NCBI GenBank assembly: GCA_964515335.1
Contig: CAZETS010000010.1
Location: 21,432-85,431 of the forward strand
Direction of reading: 5' to 3'
Source of the DNA: TMED88 sp964515335
GTDB lineage: Bacteria; Myxococcota_A; UBA9160; UBA4427
Length of the DNA: 64,000 bases
Position numbers and translations under genes: made by a program. The notes under the pieces were generated by a model, which was not told the origin of the DNA, ran no database searches, and saw only the letters and a list, made by a program, of their open reading frames with translations. This document shows, one piece after another, positions 51,565 to 61,817 of the stretch (its first letter is position 1; every line of letters starts with the position of its first letter).

Positions 51565-52320
51565 GTGTCCATGAAGCGATTCGACGAGAAGGTGGTACTG
51601 GTGACCGGCGCCGCCGCCGGCATCGGCAAGGCCTGCGCGGAGCGCATGGCGGCGGAGGGCGGCCGCATCGTCTGCGCCGACGTCCAGCACGAGGCCGCCC
51701 TGCAAACCGCCAAGGAGATCCGCGCCGGCGGCGGCGAGGCGTTCGCGACGGCCTGCGACGTGAGCGATCCCGCCCAGGTGCGCGACACCGTCGCCGCGTC
51801 CGTCGAGCAGTACGGGCAGCTCGACTCGCTCTGCAACATCGCGGGCATCCTGCACTTCGACAACACCCACGACCTGGGCCTCGACCGCTGGGAACAGATC
51901 CTCGCCGTCAACCTGACTGGCACGTTCCTGATGTGCCAGGCCGCGCTCCCGCAGCTGCTCGACGGCGGCGGCAACATCGTCAACATGTCGTCGACCGCGG
52001 GCCTCGCTGGCCATCCCTGGACCGCCGCGTACTCGGCCTCGAAGGGCGGCGTGCTCGCGCTCACCCGCACGCTCGCCGTCGAGTACGGCAAGCTGGGCGT
52101 TCGCGCCAACTCGGTCTGCCCCGGCTCGATCAAGACCGCCATGCACGAGCAGTTCCGCCTGCCCGAGGGCGCCGACGGCTCATTGCTGCAGCGCATCGTC
52201 GCTCTCGACACCTTCCGCGGCCCCGAAGCGGCCGCATCGGTGGTTGCATTCCTGGCCTCCGACGACGCCGCCCACGTCAACGGCGAGGAAGTACGGGTGG
52301 ACGGCGGGACGTTGGCCTGA
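51565..52320 (+). CDS. Short-chain dehydrogenase/reductase (SDR)
   Basis: A 251-residue SDR with TGAAAGIG, NIAGIL, STAGLAG, YSASK and VDGGTL. The second strand ends in CADVQ, so NAD is more likely than NADP. GTG 51565 or ATG 51571 may be the start. It follows regA by ten bases and precedes GAPDH by 158 bases. Confidence 0.88.
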   Translation: MSMKRFDEKVVLVTGAAAGIGKACAERMAAEGGRIVCADVQHEAALQTAKEIRAGGGEAFATACDVSDPAQVRDTVAASVEQYGQLDSLCNIAGILHFDNTHDLGLDRWEQILAVNLTGTFLMCQAALPQLLDGGGNIVNMSSTAGLAGHPWTAAYSASKGGVLALTRTLAVEYGKLGVRANSVCPGSIKTAMHEQFRLPEGADGSLLQRIVALDTFRGPEAAASVVAFLASDDAAHVNGEEVRVDGGTLA

Positions 52321-52478
52321 CGCCACCTCGGCGCTTCGACCGACGCCTCCCAGCGGGCCTCAGGTTCGCCGGCGCTTCTGCCGCTCCCTACACGGAACGA
52401 CGGCCCGCGCGACCCGCCGCCCGAGCAAGACCGCCCTACCCGTGCAGGATCGCCGCGCCTCGACGGGAGAGCTTCGGC

Positions 52479-53468
52479 GTGACGACACGAATCGGGATCA
52501 ACGGCTTCGGGCGCATCGGGCGCTGTGTGGTGCGGGCCCTTCAGGGGCGCGACGTCGAGCTGGTGGGCATCAACGACCTCTGCGATCCGGCGACGCTCGC
52601 CCACCTGCTGAAGCACGACTCGATCCACGGCCGCTTCGGCGGGCGCGTCGGGACCGCAGGCGACGCCCTGACGATCGACGAGCGGCGTGTGCCGGTGAGC
52701 AGCTGGCGCGACCCGGTCGACCTCGATTGGGGGGCCCTCGGCGCCGACGTCGTCATCGAGTCGACCTCGCACTTCTGCGACCGCGCCGGCGCTTCGCGAC
52801 ACCTCGAGGCCGGCGCCCGCAAAGTCGTGATCAGCGCGCCGTCCCCCGACCCGGACGTCACGCTGGTGCTCGGTGTGAACGACGACCAGTACGACCCGGC
52901 TGCCCACCGGATCATCTCGATGGCGTCGTGCACGACGAACTGTCTGGCTCCGATCGCCCACGTGCTCGACACCCGCTTCGGCGTCGAGCGCGGCTGGATG
53001 ACGACCATCCACGCCTACACGAGCGACCAGAACATCGAAGACGCCGCGCACGACGACCTGCGCCGTGCGCGGGCCGCCGCGCTCTCGATGATCCCGACGA
53101 GCACCGGCGCAGCGCGGGCCGTGGGCGTCGTACTGCCGCGGCTCGCGGGCAAGCTCGACGGCTACGCGATCCGGGTGCCCACCGCCGACGTGTCCGCCGT
53201 CGACCTGACGGTGGAGCTCTGCTGCGACACGAGCGCCGAGGCCATCAACGATGCCGTGCGCGACGCCGCGGCGGGACCGATGAAGGGCATCGTCGGCGTC
53301 TGCGACGAGCCGCTCGTCTCGATCGACTTTCAGCACGACTCCCGCTCGTCGGTGCTGGACGCCGGGCTCACCCGCGTGATGGACGGCAACTTCGCGAAGC
53401 TCGTCAGCTGGTACGACAACGAGTGGGGCTACGCGTGCCGGCTGGTCGACCTGGTCGAACGGCTCTGA
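52479..53468 (+). CDS. gap: Glyceraldehyde-3-phosphate dehydrogenase
   Basis: Oxidises and phosphorylates glyceraldehyde 3-phosphate in glycolysis. The 329-residue enzyme has GINGFGRIGR, Asp33 which prefers NAD, the catalytic ASCTTN with Cys151, His178 in TIHAYTSDQN, and the WYDNEWGY C-terminus. GTG 52479 with GGGAGAG upstream. Stands between an SDR and a receiver; no pgk or tpi is present. Confidence 0.95.
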   Translation: MTTRIGINGFGRIGRCVVRALQGRDVELVGINDLCDPATLAHLLKHDSIHGRFGGRVGTAGDALTIDERRVPVSSWRDPVDLDWGALGADVVIESTSHFCDRAGASRHLEAGARKVVISAPSPDPDVTLVLGVNDDQYDPAAHRIISMASCTTNCLAPIAHVLDTRFGVERGWMTTIHAYTSDQNIEDAAHDDLRRARAAALSMIPTSTGAARAVGVVLPRLAGKLDGYAIRVPTADVSAVDLTVELCCDTSAEAINDAVRDAAAGPMKGIVGVCDEPLVSIDFQHDSRSSVLDAGLTRVMDGNFAKLVSWYDNEWGYACRLVDLVERL

Positions 53469-53685
53469 GACCGACCGATCCAATTCTTTCCCTGCGACCG
53501 GCGTACGATCGAGAAGCCGCCTGACGCGCCGGACGCGAACTTCGTACTACTACGCGATCGAGAAGGCCCGACACGCGATCGTGCCGAAGAACTTTGGAAG
53601 GAAGTACCGAAATCTGGATTTCCCGACCTCCACCCGTCGCGGATCCACCGACTTTGGATAGGCTGACCGGCCAGGAGCCAGCACG

Positions 53686-54108
53686 ATGCCCGTGAGCAAC
53701 TACGGCGACTCGACCGACGCGCAGACCGTGATCGTGGTGGACGACGATCCCGCCGTACTCGCCGTGCTCGTGAAAATGCTCGAGAGGAAGGGGTACTCGC
53801 CGATCGCTTGTGACAGGGCCGAGGCCGCCCTCGACGCGATCGGGCGCAACCGCCCGGCGGCAGTCGCCGCAGTGATCGACCTCGAGATGCCGGGGACGAA
53901 CGGCCGCGCCCTCTTCGGCAGGCTGCGGGCGATCGCTCCGTCGCTGCCGGTGCTGTTCGTCAGTGGCCACGGCGAGAGCAGGCTGCTCGACGAGCTCGGC
54001 AGGCCCTCCCGCACCGACTTCCTCGGCAAGCCGTTTGGCACCGCTGCCCTCGACGCGAGGCTGCGCGACCTCTGGCAGCCGCCTCCGAACGCCTCGCCCG
54101 CCGCCTGA
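53686..54108 (+). CDS. Stand-alone response-regulator receiver protein
   Basis: A 140-residue receiver: DDD near residues 19-21, phosphoacceptor Asp65 in VIDLEMPG, Ser/Thr in FVSGHGES, and the conserved Lys in FLGKPF. No output domain. It could act like a single-domain relay. ATG 53686 with AGGAG upstream; the 217-bp upstream region has a few AT-rich words but no clear promoter. Confidence 0.87.
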   Translation: MPVSNYGDSTDAQTVIVVDDDPAVLAVLVKMLERKGYSPIACDRAEAALDAIGRNRPAAVAAVIDLEMPGTNGRALFGRLRAIAPSLPVLFVSGHGESRLLDELGRPSRTDFLGKPFGTAALDARLRDLWQPPPNASPAA

Positions 54109-54218
54109 CGCCCGGCGGCCCCCCTGCGGCGCCCCGGCCTCCGATCCGCACCGGTAGTGGCTACGCTCCCGGGGTCCGCCGGCTTCGTCGGCCGCGGCGG
54201 CCCCAGGGAGGAGCCCTC

Positions 54219-55913
54219 ATGATCCTGCTCGATCCGAAGAACCTCGAACGTCCCTACACCGATTCCCGATCGGCCGAGATCATGCGCAAGACGGTCGACT
54301 TCTTCGAAGCCAAGGGCAAGGCCAGGCTCCTCGAGGACTACTACGATCGCCCCTGGTACTCGGACTTCCTCGAGTTCGCCGGAAAGGAGCGCATCTTCGC
54401 CTCGATGTGCACGCCCGAGGGCGAAGGCGCTGCCGACACGCGCTGGGACACCTGGCGGATCTGCGAGTTCGCCGAGATCCTGGGCTTCTACGGCCTCCAG
54501 TACTGGTACACGTGGCAGGTATCGGTTCTCGGTCTCGGCCCGATCTGGATGAGCCCCAACGAGACCCTCCGCCAACGCGCGGCCCGCGCGCTGGAAGACG
54601 GCGGCATCTTCGCCTTCGGGCTCTCCGAGAAGAGCCACGGCGCCGACATCTACTCGACCGACATGGTGCTCACGCGGGACGGCGACGGCTGGCGGGCGAA
54701 CGGCCGCAAGTACTACATCGGCAACGGCAACGAGGCGGCCGTCGTCTCGACCTTCGGCCGATTCGAGGACGCTGACGAGTACGTGTTCTTCGCCGCCGAC
54801 CCGCACCACGACGACTACCACCTCGTCAAGAACGTCGTGGCGAGCCAGAACTACGTCTCCGAGTTCGAGCTGCGCGACTACCCGGTCAGCGAGGCCGACA
54901 TCCTCCACCGGGGGCGGGATGCCTGGAACGCGGCGCTCAACACCGTGAACATCGGCAAGTACAACCTGGGCTGGGCGTCGATCGGCATCTGTACGCACGC
55001 CCTCTACGAGGCGATCACCCACGCCAACAACCGCGTCCTCTACGGCATCCCCGTGACGGAGATGTCGCACGTGCGCCGCATGTTCGTCGAGGGCTACGCG
55101 CGCCTGGTGGCGATGAAGCTCTTCGCCCTACGGGCGGCCGACTACATGCGAACGGCGGCCGCCGAGGACCGCCGATACCTGCTCTACAACCCGATGGTCA
55201 AGATGAAGGTCACCACCCAGGGCGAGTCCGTCATCAACCTGCTCTGGGATGCGATCGCCGCCAAGGGGTTCGAGAAGGACATGTACTTCAGCCAGGCGGC
55301 GGTCGACATCCGGGCCCTCCCGAAGCTCGAGGGCACCGTGCACGTCAACATCGCCCTGATCGCGAAGTTCATGCCGAACTTCTTCTTCAACCCGGACGAG
55401 TATCCGGAGATCGGGCGGCAGGACCAGGCCGGCAACGACGACTTCCTGTTCGATCAGGGCAGCACGCGAGGCCTCGGACAGATCCGCTTCCACGACTACC
55501 GCGAAGCGTTCGCAGGCGTCGAGGTGCCGAACGTCCGCGTCTTCTTCGAGCAGACCGAGCACTTCCGCCGGATGCTCGCCGAGGCTCCGCCCGGACCCGA
55601 GCAGATGAAGGACGTCGACTTCCTGCTCGCCGGCGGCGAGCTCTTCGCCCTGGTCGTCTACGCCCAGCTCATCCTCGAGAACGCGCGGATCTACGACCTC
55701 GACGACGACCTGATCGACCAGATCTTCGAGTTCATGGTCGCCGACTTCTCGAAGCACGCCCTGCAGCTCCTCGGCGAGCCGACCAGCAGCGACACACAGA
55801 TCGAGATCTGCCGCGAGATGATCCGCAAGCCGCTTCGCGACGCCGAGCGCTACGAACGCGTCTGGAGTGGGCAGGTCGAGCCGCTCGACGGCGCCTACGT
55901 GATGAATCCGTGA
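54219..55913 (+). CDS. Acyl-CoA dehydrogenase-like flavoprotein (large, 564 residues)
   Basis: A 564-residue member of the acyl-CoA dehydrogenase superfamily. The middle carries the FAD-region pattern FGLSEKSHGADIYSTDMVL with GNGNEAAVVSTFGR, and a C-terminal helical domain (TVNIGKYNLGWASIGICTHALYEAI) that normally supplies the second FAD contact. N-terminal helices extend beyond the usual 380-residue length. The catalytic Glu cannot be set. Likely removes hydrogens from an acyl-CoA. GGGAGGAG precedes ATG 54219. Confidence 0.85.
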   Translation: MILLDPKNLERPYTDSRSAEIMRKTVDFFEAKGKARLLEDYYDRPWYSDFLEFAGKERIFASMCTPEGEGAADTRWDTWRICEFAEILGFYGLQYWYTWQVSVLGLGPIWMSPNETLRQRAARALEDGGIFAFGLSEKSHGADIYSTDMVLTRDGDGWRANGRKYYIGNGNEAAVVSTFGRFEDADEYVFFAADPHHDDYHLVKNVVASQNYVSEFELRDYPVSEADILHRGRDAWNAALNTVNIGKYNLGWASIGICTHALYEAITHANNRVLYGIPVTEMSHVRRMFVEGYARLVAMKLFALRAADYMRTAAAEDRRYLLYNPMVKMKVTTQGESVINLLWDAIAAKGFEKDMYFSQAAVDIRALPKLEGTVHVNIALIAKFMPNFFFNPDEYPEIGRQDQAGNDDFLFDQGSTRGLGQIRFHDYREAFAGVEVPNVRVFFEQTEHFRRMLAEAPPGPEQMKDVDFLLAGGELFALVVYAQLILENARIYDLDDDLIDQIFEFMVADFSKHALQLLGEPTSSDTQIEICREMIRKPLRDAERYERVWSGQVEPLDGAYVMNP

Positions 55914-55929
55914 CCGGCGCGGCGCCGAC

Positions 55930-57090
55930 TCAGATTTCGTAGACGAGCGCGCCCTGCGCGTCGCGCCGCGCCTCGGCGTCGCCGAGCAGGCGGATGTGCT
56001 CGAGGTGCGCGTAGGTCTCGCTGGCCGCCATGCCGCCCCAGCTACGCTCCTTGAAGAGGCGCTGCATGAAGGCCTCGACGTTGGCCGGGCCCAGCTCCTT
56101 GGCGATCGCGCGGATGCGCTCGAGGCGTTCGTCGTGGTGGCGCTTGATGGCCGCGCAACGCTCGGCGAGGTCGTCGAAGGGATGGCCGTGGGCCGGCAGC
56201 ACCTGACTCACGTGCGGGATCTCGGCGGCGCGGTCGAGCGAGTCGAAGAACGCCTGCAGCGGATCGGGGTTGCGGGTCATGCCCGAGATGTGGGGCGTGA
56301 TGCTCGGCAGCACGTGGTCGCCGGCGAGGAAGATCTCTTCGGCGGGGTCGTGCAGGCAGATGTGGTCCTCGGTATGACCGGGCGTGTGCACCACGAAGAA
56401 CTCGCGTCCGGCGAGCTCGAGCACGTCGCCACCGAGTGCCGGGCTCGTGATGGTCGGAAAGCGCATCGCACGGCCGAGCAGTCGCATCACCGCGAAGCGC
56501 ATGCGCATCCTGAAGGGCGGCCGGGGCGCCTCGCCGCCCCAGGGCGTCTTCACCGACCACTTCGGTCGTTCGGGCGTGAACGGCTCTCGGGCGCGCTCGC
56601 GCTCCACGCTGCCCTCGAGCGCGTGACCGCACTCGGCGTGGGCGTGGGCGTCGAGGTCGTCGACCGAGACCTCGGGCTTCTCGGGCTTGGTGAAGCCCAG
56701 CGCGAACGAGCGGTGTGCGACCAGCTTGGCGCCGCTGCGGTCGATCACGCGCGCCGCCCCGCCGAAGTGGTCGGGATGTGAGTGCGTGACGATCACGGTG
56801 TGGACGTCCTCGACCCGCAGCTGCGCCTGGCGGAGCCGCGACTCGAGGGCGCGGAACGAGCCGGCGGTCGGCAGTCCGGGATCGACGAGCACGGCGCCGT
56901 CGTCGTCGAGGATCGCGTAGCAGTTGACGTGGCCGAGCCCCGGCATCCAGATCGGCAGCTGCATGCGGAGGAGGCCGCGGCCGACCTCGGTCACCTCTTC
57001 CGAGGCGGACTCCTGCTCCTGACGGTGCGATCGCCCGCCGGACTTCGGGTCCTTCTGCTCCCGGGCATCGCCAGACGGTCCCTGCGGCAT
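55930..57090 (-). CDS. Metallo-beta-lactamase-fold hydrolase
   Basis: A 386-residue MBL-fold protein, with the zinc motif THSHPDHFGGA and HTPGHTEDHICLH. A basic charged N-terminus (about 40 residues) precedes the fold. A long helical insert follows the first zinc motif, and the C-terminal helix bundle (IKRHHDERLERIRAIAKELGP) resembles those of LACTB2/hydrolase clades. The substrate is unknown. It converges with the acyl-CoA dehydrogenase (16 bases). Confidence 0.85.
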   Translation of the reverse strand: MPQGPSGDAREQKDPKSGGRSHRQEQESASEEVTEVGRGLLRMQLPIWMPGLGHVNCYAILDDDGAVLVDPGLPTAGSFRALESRLRQAQLRVEDVHTVIVTHSHPDHFGGAARVIDRSGAKLVAHRSFALGFTKPEKPEVSVDDLDAHAHAECGHALEGSVERERAREPFTPERPKWSVKTPWGGEAPRPPFRMRMRFAVMRLLGRAMRFPTITSPALGGDVLELAGREFFVVHTPGHTEDHICLHDPAEEIFLAGDHVLPSITPHISGMTRNPDPLQAFFDSLDRAAEIPHVSQVLPAHGHPFDDLAERCAAIKRHHDERLERIRAIAKELGPANVEAFMQRLFKERSWGGMAASETYAHLEHIRLLGDAEARRDAQGALVYEI

Positions 57091-57236
57091 TTAGAGACAC
57101 TAACGAAACGGCCGGCCCGACGCGCGCGCTGGCCCGGATCCCGCTCACAGCGCCACGATCCCGCAGATCGGCGAGAATCCGGGAGACGCCGGGAAGGAGC
57201 GCACGCCGCCCGGCGTGCGGAGACGAGGAGGCGCGG

Positions 57237-57998
57237 GTGGCGGGTCTGGTCGAAGGCAAGGTGGCACTGGTGACGGGCGGCGGCAGCGGCATCGGGCGCG
57301 AGAGCGCCCTGCTGTTCGCCACCGAGGGCGCGCGGGTGTGGGTCGCGGACATCGACGCCGCAGAGGCCACCGCCACCGCCGAGGCGATCCGCGCGGCCGG
57401 CGGCGACGCGGAGGCGAGCGGCGTCGACGTGAGCGACGAAGCGCAGGTCGAGGCGCTGGTCGCGAGCTGTGCGGCCCGCTTCGGCACCCTCGACTGCGCG
57501 CTCAACAACGCAGGCATCTCCGGGCCGATGGCGCCGATCGAGCAGCTGACCCTCGCGGACTTCCAACAGACGCTCGCCGTGAACCTCAGCGGCGTGATGC
57601 TCTGCATGAAGCACGAGATCCGCGAGATGCGGAGCCGGGGGGGCGGCGCCATCGTCAACATGGCTTCCGGGGCCGGCTGGATCGGCACACCCGGACTCGG
57701 CGCCTACTGCGCGACCAAGCACGGCGTGCTCGGCCTCACCAAGACGGCGGCCCTCGAGAACGCGCGCACCGGCATCCGCATCAACGCCGTCTGCCCGGGC
57801 AGCATCGACACCCCGATGCTGCGCGCCGCCATGGACCAGGGCGACGCGGTCGCCGACATGATCCGCGCCAGCATGCCGATCGGTCGCCTGGGCGAGCCCC
57901 GCGAGATCGCCGAGGCGGCGGTCTGGCTGTGCTCGGATCGCGCCTCGCTGGCAACCGGCAGCTCGTTCGGGATGGACGGCGGCTCGGTGGCGCGCTGA
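57237..57998 (+). CDS. Short-chain dehydrogenase/reductase (SDR)
   Basis: A 253-residue SDR: TGGGSGIG, NNAGIS, MASGAGW with catalytic Ser, YCATK, and DGGSVAR at the end. Asp in VADID after strand 2 suggests NAD. GTG 57237 with GAGGAG eight bases upstream. The third SDR in this part of the window. Confidence 0.9.
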   Translation: MAGLVEGKVALVTGGGSGIGRESALLFATEGARVWVADIDAAEATATAEAIRAAGGDAEASGVDVSDEAQVEALVASCAARFGTLDCALNNAGISGPMAPIEQLTLADFQQTLAVNLSGVMLCMKHEIREMRSRGGGAIVNMASGAGWIGTPGLGAYCATKHGVLGLTKTAALENARTGIRINAVCPGSIDTPMLRAAMDQGDAVADMIRASMPIGRLGEPREIAEAAVWLCSDRASLATGSSFGMDGGSVAR

Positions 57999-58031
57999 GC
58001 CGTCGCTCCGCAGCGGCCCGGACGACCGGCG

Positions 58032-59987
58032 TCAGGCGCCGCTCGCCTCCCCGGCCCGCGCAGCGACGCCGGCGGACCCCTCGGCGGAGTCGTCGTCCAC
58101 CATCTCGGGCACCTCCCACCAGCCCGCCGCCTCGAGCTGACGCAGCGCCTCCTCGCGATCCGGCACGTGGATCGCCACCGTCGCCTCGTCGCCGCGACGC
58201 GGCTTGTAGGCCCCCGACATCGGCACCACCTTCTCGCTGCGCTCGACCGCGAGGATCACCGAGCGCTCTCCCGACCCGCCTCCCGACGACGGGCTCCCGG
58301 AGAGCCCGCTCGCGCTGGTCTCCTCCCCGTCGCCGGCACTCTCGAGGGGCTCGCCGTAACGCCTGCGCACGATCTCGACGTCGCCGCGTCGCGCGCGGAC
58401 GTCCCAGCGCTGCACATCGTGGCGGCCGTCGAACACCACATCGGCTTCGTCCTTGCCGACCATCTCGGAGGCCAGCCCGCCGCCCGCCTGGTTGGTGGCG
58501 ACCAGCCCCTTCGGGACGCCGAAGAGCTCGCGGGCCCGGCGGACGAACACGCCGTTCAGCGTGTCGTTGCCGGTCAGCGCCACCACGGTGTCGATCGACT
58601 CGAAGCGCGCCCGTTGCATGACGCGCTCCTGGATCGCGTTGCCGAACACCACCGGATGGCCGGCCTCCTCGACGAGCCGGCTCCGCTGGGGGTTCGAGTC
58701 GAGGAAGACGACCGGCCGGCCGGCGGCCCGCAGCGCGTCCGCGAGCGCGAGGCCGAGCGCATTGACCGAGAGGATCGCGACGCCGTCCCGCCCCGGCAGG
58801 CGAACGCCCAGCCAACGGCCGACGGGACCGGCAGTGAGCCCGGCCAGCACCACCGTACATGTGATCGTGAGGAAGACGAGGGCGCGCAGCTCGAGGCCGC
58901 CCGCGATCTGCTCGCGCTCGAGCGTGCCCGCGACGATCGAGGCCACCGCGGCAGCCACGATACCGCGGGGCGCCACCCAGGCCACGAAGCCCCGCTCGCG
59001 CAGCGTCAGGTCCGAGCCGCGCGTCACCAGGAAGACACCCAGCGGTCGCACCAGCAGGATCAGCGCGCCCACCACCAGCAGCCCGCCAACGCCGAGGCCC
59101 TGCACCTGCGCGAAGCGCACATCCGCGGCCAGCACCACGAAGAGCAGCCCGATCAGCAGCACTGAGAGCTGGTCCTTGAACTCGCGCAGATCGCGGTCGA
59201 CCCCCTCGCCGAGGTTGCCCACCACGGTGCCGGCGATCGTCACGGCGAGGATGCCGCTGTGCGAGACCAGCACGTCGCACCCCTGGAAGAGCAGCAACAC
59301 GGCAGCGAGGGTCACGATGTTCTCGAAGCCCTCGGGAATCAATCGGCGCACCCCGAGCATGCGCGAGATCACGAGTCCGCCGATTGCGCCGGCCAGCAGC
59401 CCGAAGCCGAGGCGCGAGACCAGCGCCAACCCCGAGGCCCCGAGCGAATCGACGTCGGGGGCCAGCACCAGCTCGAGTACCAGCACGGCCCCGATGGCCC
59501 CGATCGGGTCGATGAGCACGCCCTCGGCCTCGAGGACCGTCGCCACCCGCGGCTTGAGGCGCAGCTCGGTGATCAGCGGCCCGACCACCGTCGGCCCGGT
59601 CACGACCACCAGGCTCCCGAAGAGCAGCGCGTTCTCCCACCCCCAATCGAGCAGCCAACGAGCGGCCAGCGCACCGCCGAGCAGGGTGACGAGCGCACCC
59701 CAGGTGACGAGCCGGCGGATCGCAGCCTGCTCGCGTCTCAGGCGGGAGAGCTGGAGGTTGAGGCCGCCCTCGAAGAGGATGACCGCCACCGCCAGATCGA
59801 CGATCGCGTAGAGGCCGTCGCCGAGTTCGCGCGGATTGACCCAGCCGAGGCCGTCCGGCCCGAGCCCGATGCCCGCGGCGAGCAGCAGCACGATGCCCGG
59901 CACGCGCAGGTGCCGGGCCATCGACTGGGCGAGCACACCGGCCGCCAGGGCCAGCACCAGACCAAAGGTGGGATGCCCGGCTTCCAC
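58032..59987 (-). CDS. Monovalent cation/proton antiporter with TrkA-N domain
   Basis: A 651-residue CPA-type antiporter with about twelve membrane spans (residues 1-390): GLVLALAAGVLAQSMA, VILFEGGLNL, VVTGPTVVGPLI and GVLIDPIGAIGAV with the conserved Asp. A TrkA-N (Rossmann) domain follows (GRDGVAILSVNALGLALADALRAAGR), and a glycine/serine-rich acidic C-terminus carries a TrkA-C-like part. It exchanges Na+ or K+ for protons and is probably gated by NAD(H). GTG 59987. Confidence 0.87.
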   Translation of the reverse strand: MEAGHPTFGLVLALAAGVLAQSMARHLRVPGIVLLLAAGIGLGPDGLGWVNPRELGDGLYAIVDLAVAVILFEGGLNLQLSRLRREQAAIRRLVTWGALVTLLGGALAARWLLDWGWENALLFGSLVVVTGPTVVGPLITELRLKPRVATVLEAEGVLIDPIGAIGAVLVLELVLAPDVDSLGASGLALVSRLGFGLLAGAIGGLVISRMLGVRRLIPEGFENIVTLAAVLLLFQGCDVLVSHSGILAVTIAGTVVGNLGEGVDRDLREFKDQLSVLLIGLLFVVLAADVRFAQVQGLGVGGLLVVGALILLVRPLGVFLVTRGSDLTLRERGFVAWVAPRGIVAAAVASIVAGTLEREQIAGGLELRALVFLTITCTVVLAGLTAGPVGRWLGVRLPGRDGVAILSVNALGLALADALRAAGRPVVFLDSNPQRSRLVEEAGHPVVFGNAIQERVMQRARFESIDTVVALTGNDTLNGVFVRRARELFGVPKGLVATNQAGGGLASEMVGKDEADVVFDGRHDVQRWDVRARRGDVEIVRRRYGEPLESAGDGEETSASGLSGSPSSGGGSGERSVILAVERSEKVVPMSGAYKPRRGDEATVAIHVPDREEALRQLEAAGWWEVPEMVDDDSAEGSAGVAARAGEASGA

Positions 59988-60058
59988 CGCGCCTTCACCC
60001 CCTCGCGGTTGCGCGCATCGGGGTCGTCGTCAGGCCGCCCGCCGGCAACGGGCGGCGC

Positions 60059-61162
60059 TCAGCGGTCGCGCTCGCCCGCGATGAACTCCTGCATGTGGGC
60101 GTGCGCCTCGTCGTCGGTCACCTGCTCGGGCGGGTGCTTCATGAAGTACGACGAAGGCGAATGCAGGATTCCCCCCACACCCCGATCGAGCGCCAGCTTC
60201 GCACAGCGGATCGCGTCGATCGAGACGCCCGCGCTGTTGGGCGAATCCTCGACGGAAAGACGCATTTCGAGGTTCATCGGAACGTCGCCGAACAGCTTCC
60301 CTTCCATGCGCAGGAAGCAGACCTTGTTGTCTTTCTGCCATGCCACGTAGTCGCTCGGGCCGACGTGGATGTTCTCGTCCGCGATGCGGTCGGCTGCCAC
60401 CGACTGCACGGCCTCGGTCTTCGACTTCTTCTTCGAGGCCAGGCGGTCGCGGTTCAGCATGTTGAGGAAGTCGGTGTTGCCGCCGGTGTTGAGCTGGTAG
60501 GTGCGCTCGAGCTTGACGCCTCGCTTGGCGAAGAGATCCGTCAGCGTGCGGTGGGTGATGGTCGCGCCGAGCTGGGCCTTGATGTCGTCGCCCACGATCG
60601 GCAGGCCGGCCGCCTCGGCGCGCTTCGCGAAGTCGGGGTCGCTGACGATGAAGACGGGCATGCAGTTCACGAGGGCGACACCCGCCTCGAGGGCGCACTC
60701 GGCGTAGAAGCGCGCGGCCTCCTCGGAGCCCACCGGGAGATAGCTGATCAGGACCTCCGTGCCGCTGTCCTTCAAGATCTCGACGATCTCGTGACGGGTC
60801 GGTTCGCGTTCGTCGGAGGGCAGGAAGGTATTGGCCTCGGGGAAGCCGCCCATGTGGCCCGCGACCCCGTCGAGAACCACGCCCATGCTGACCCGCACAC
60901 CGGTCTTGGGCACGTTGGCGCAGAACACGGTCGTGCAGTTCGGCGCTTCGAAGATCGCCTCGGCGATGTCCTTGCCGACCTTGCGGACGTCGACGTCGAG
61001 GGCCGCCACCACCTCGAGGTCACCGGGCTCGTACCCGCCGAGGTCCCAGTTCATGAGGCCGATGGCATCCGAGGGAGACCGGTGCTTGTAGTACTCGATG
61101 CCCTGCAAGAGCGAACTCGCGCAGTTGCCGATGCCCACGATCGCAATCTTGATCTTGCCCAT
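60059..61162 (-). CDS. Myo-inositol-1-phosphate synthase-type enzyme
   Basis: A 367-residue NAD-dependent enzyme that turns glucose-6-phosphate into inositol-1-phosphate. NAD motif AIVGIGNCASSLLQGIEYY; SYLPVGSEEA and GDDIKAQLGATITHRTL are typical of the prokaryotic INO1 type, as are LNTGGNTDFLNML, and the KSKTEAVQS segment with catalytic lysines. ATG 61162. It follows an antiporter gene and may feed inositol phospholipid or solute synthesis. Confidence 0.9.
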   Translation of the reverse strand: MGKIKIAIVGIGNCASSLLQGIEYYKHRSPSDAIGLMNWDLGGYEPGDLEVVAALDVDVRKVGKDIAEAIFEAPNCTTVFCANVPKTGVRVSMGVVLDGVAGHMGGFPEANTFLPSDEREPTRHEIVEILKDSGTEVLISYLPVGSEEAARFYAECALEAGVALVNCMPVFIVSDPDFAKRAEAAGLPIVGDDIKAQLGATITHRTLTDLFAKRGVKLERTYQLNTGGNTDFLNMLNRDRLASKKKSKTEAVQSVAADRIADENIHVGPSDYVAWQKDNKVCFLRMEGKLFGDVPMNLEMRLSVEDSPNSAGVSIDAIRCAKLALDRGVGGILHSPSSYFMKHPPEQVTDDEAHAHMQEFIAGERDR

Positions 61163-61817
61163 CGTCCCCCCGCTCACTAAGCGCTCTGGTCGTATCTCGC
61201 GGCCGCAGGAATCCCAAGGAACCCCCGGGCCAGGCGGCACCGGATCTTATCGCAGCCGCGGCACCCGAGCCTCACGCGCAGGCGCCAGAAATTACGGATT
61301 CCACCGAAGTTTCGGGCCTCTATGGCGTTTCGTGCCCGCTCGCCATCAACCGGGCCACTCTTGATTCAGTAGGGAATACACCCCTATTTGCCTTGTCCTG
61401 AGCCCTCGCATCCCGGTACATCGTCTTGCAGCGGCAGACCACGCGGAGCCTTCGGTGCGCCGCGTTCGTCTCCGCCGTCGCGCGAACGCTGCGACCGGAC
61501 GGCTCTCGGCGCTGGATGGGCTGGATGGGCTGGATGGGAGGGGGCAGGAGCCTATCGGGCGAAGTCGAGGCTCGCCAGAAGCCGCTCGGACAGCTCGGCC
61601 GGGGCCGAGAAAAGGACGTACGGCGGACATCAGCCCCGTACACGTGTGACCACCCGGGCAAGCGGCGCACACACCTTATCGGCGCCAGGTGGGTGCGGCT
61701 TGATGGCCGGGCGAGCAGGCGGGACGGCACCCTTCAGTCGCGCGCAAGTCCCGCCGAAAAGCAGGCTGGCCACTGACCGATTCCCCGTTCACGAAACGCC
61801 CCACCGGGAGAGCCTCG
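61163..61817. other. Long non-coding interval
   Basis: A 655-bp space with a lower-GC part at 61290-61400. No gene is convincing. A 9-bp unit CTGGATGGG repeats three times at 61512-61538. No tRNA, riboswitch or promoter is recognised with confidence. Confidence 0.5.
61512..61538 (+). repeat. CTGGATGGG tandem repeat (3 copies)
   Basis: Three exact 9-bp copies in the long intergenic space. Likely from slippage; no function known. Confidence 0.8.

Noticed and set aside
61320..61730. Small minus-strand gene in the same space
   Set aside because: Arginine- and proline-rich, no ribosome-binding site or domain.
61163..61817. CRISPR array or phage remnant in the long intergenic space
   Set aside because: Only three 9-bp copies; no spacers, cas genes or phage genes.
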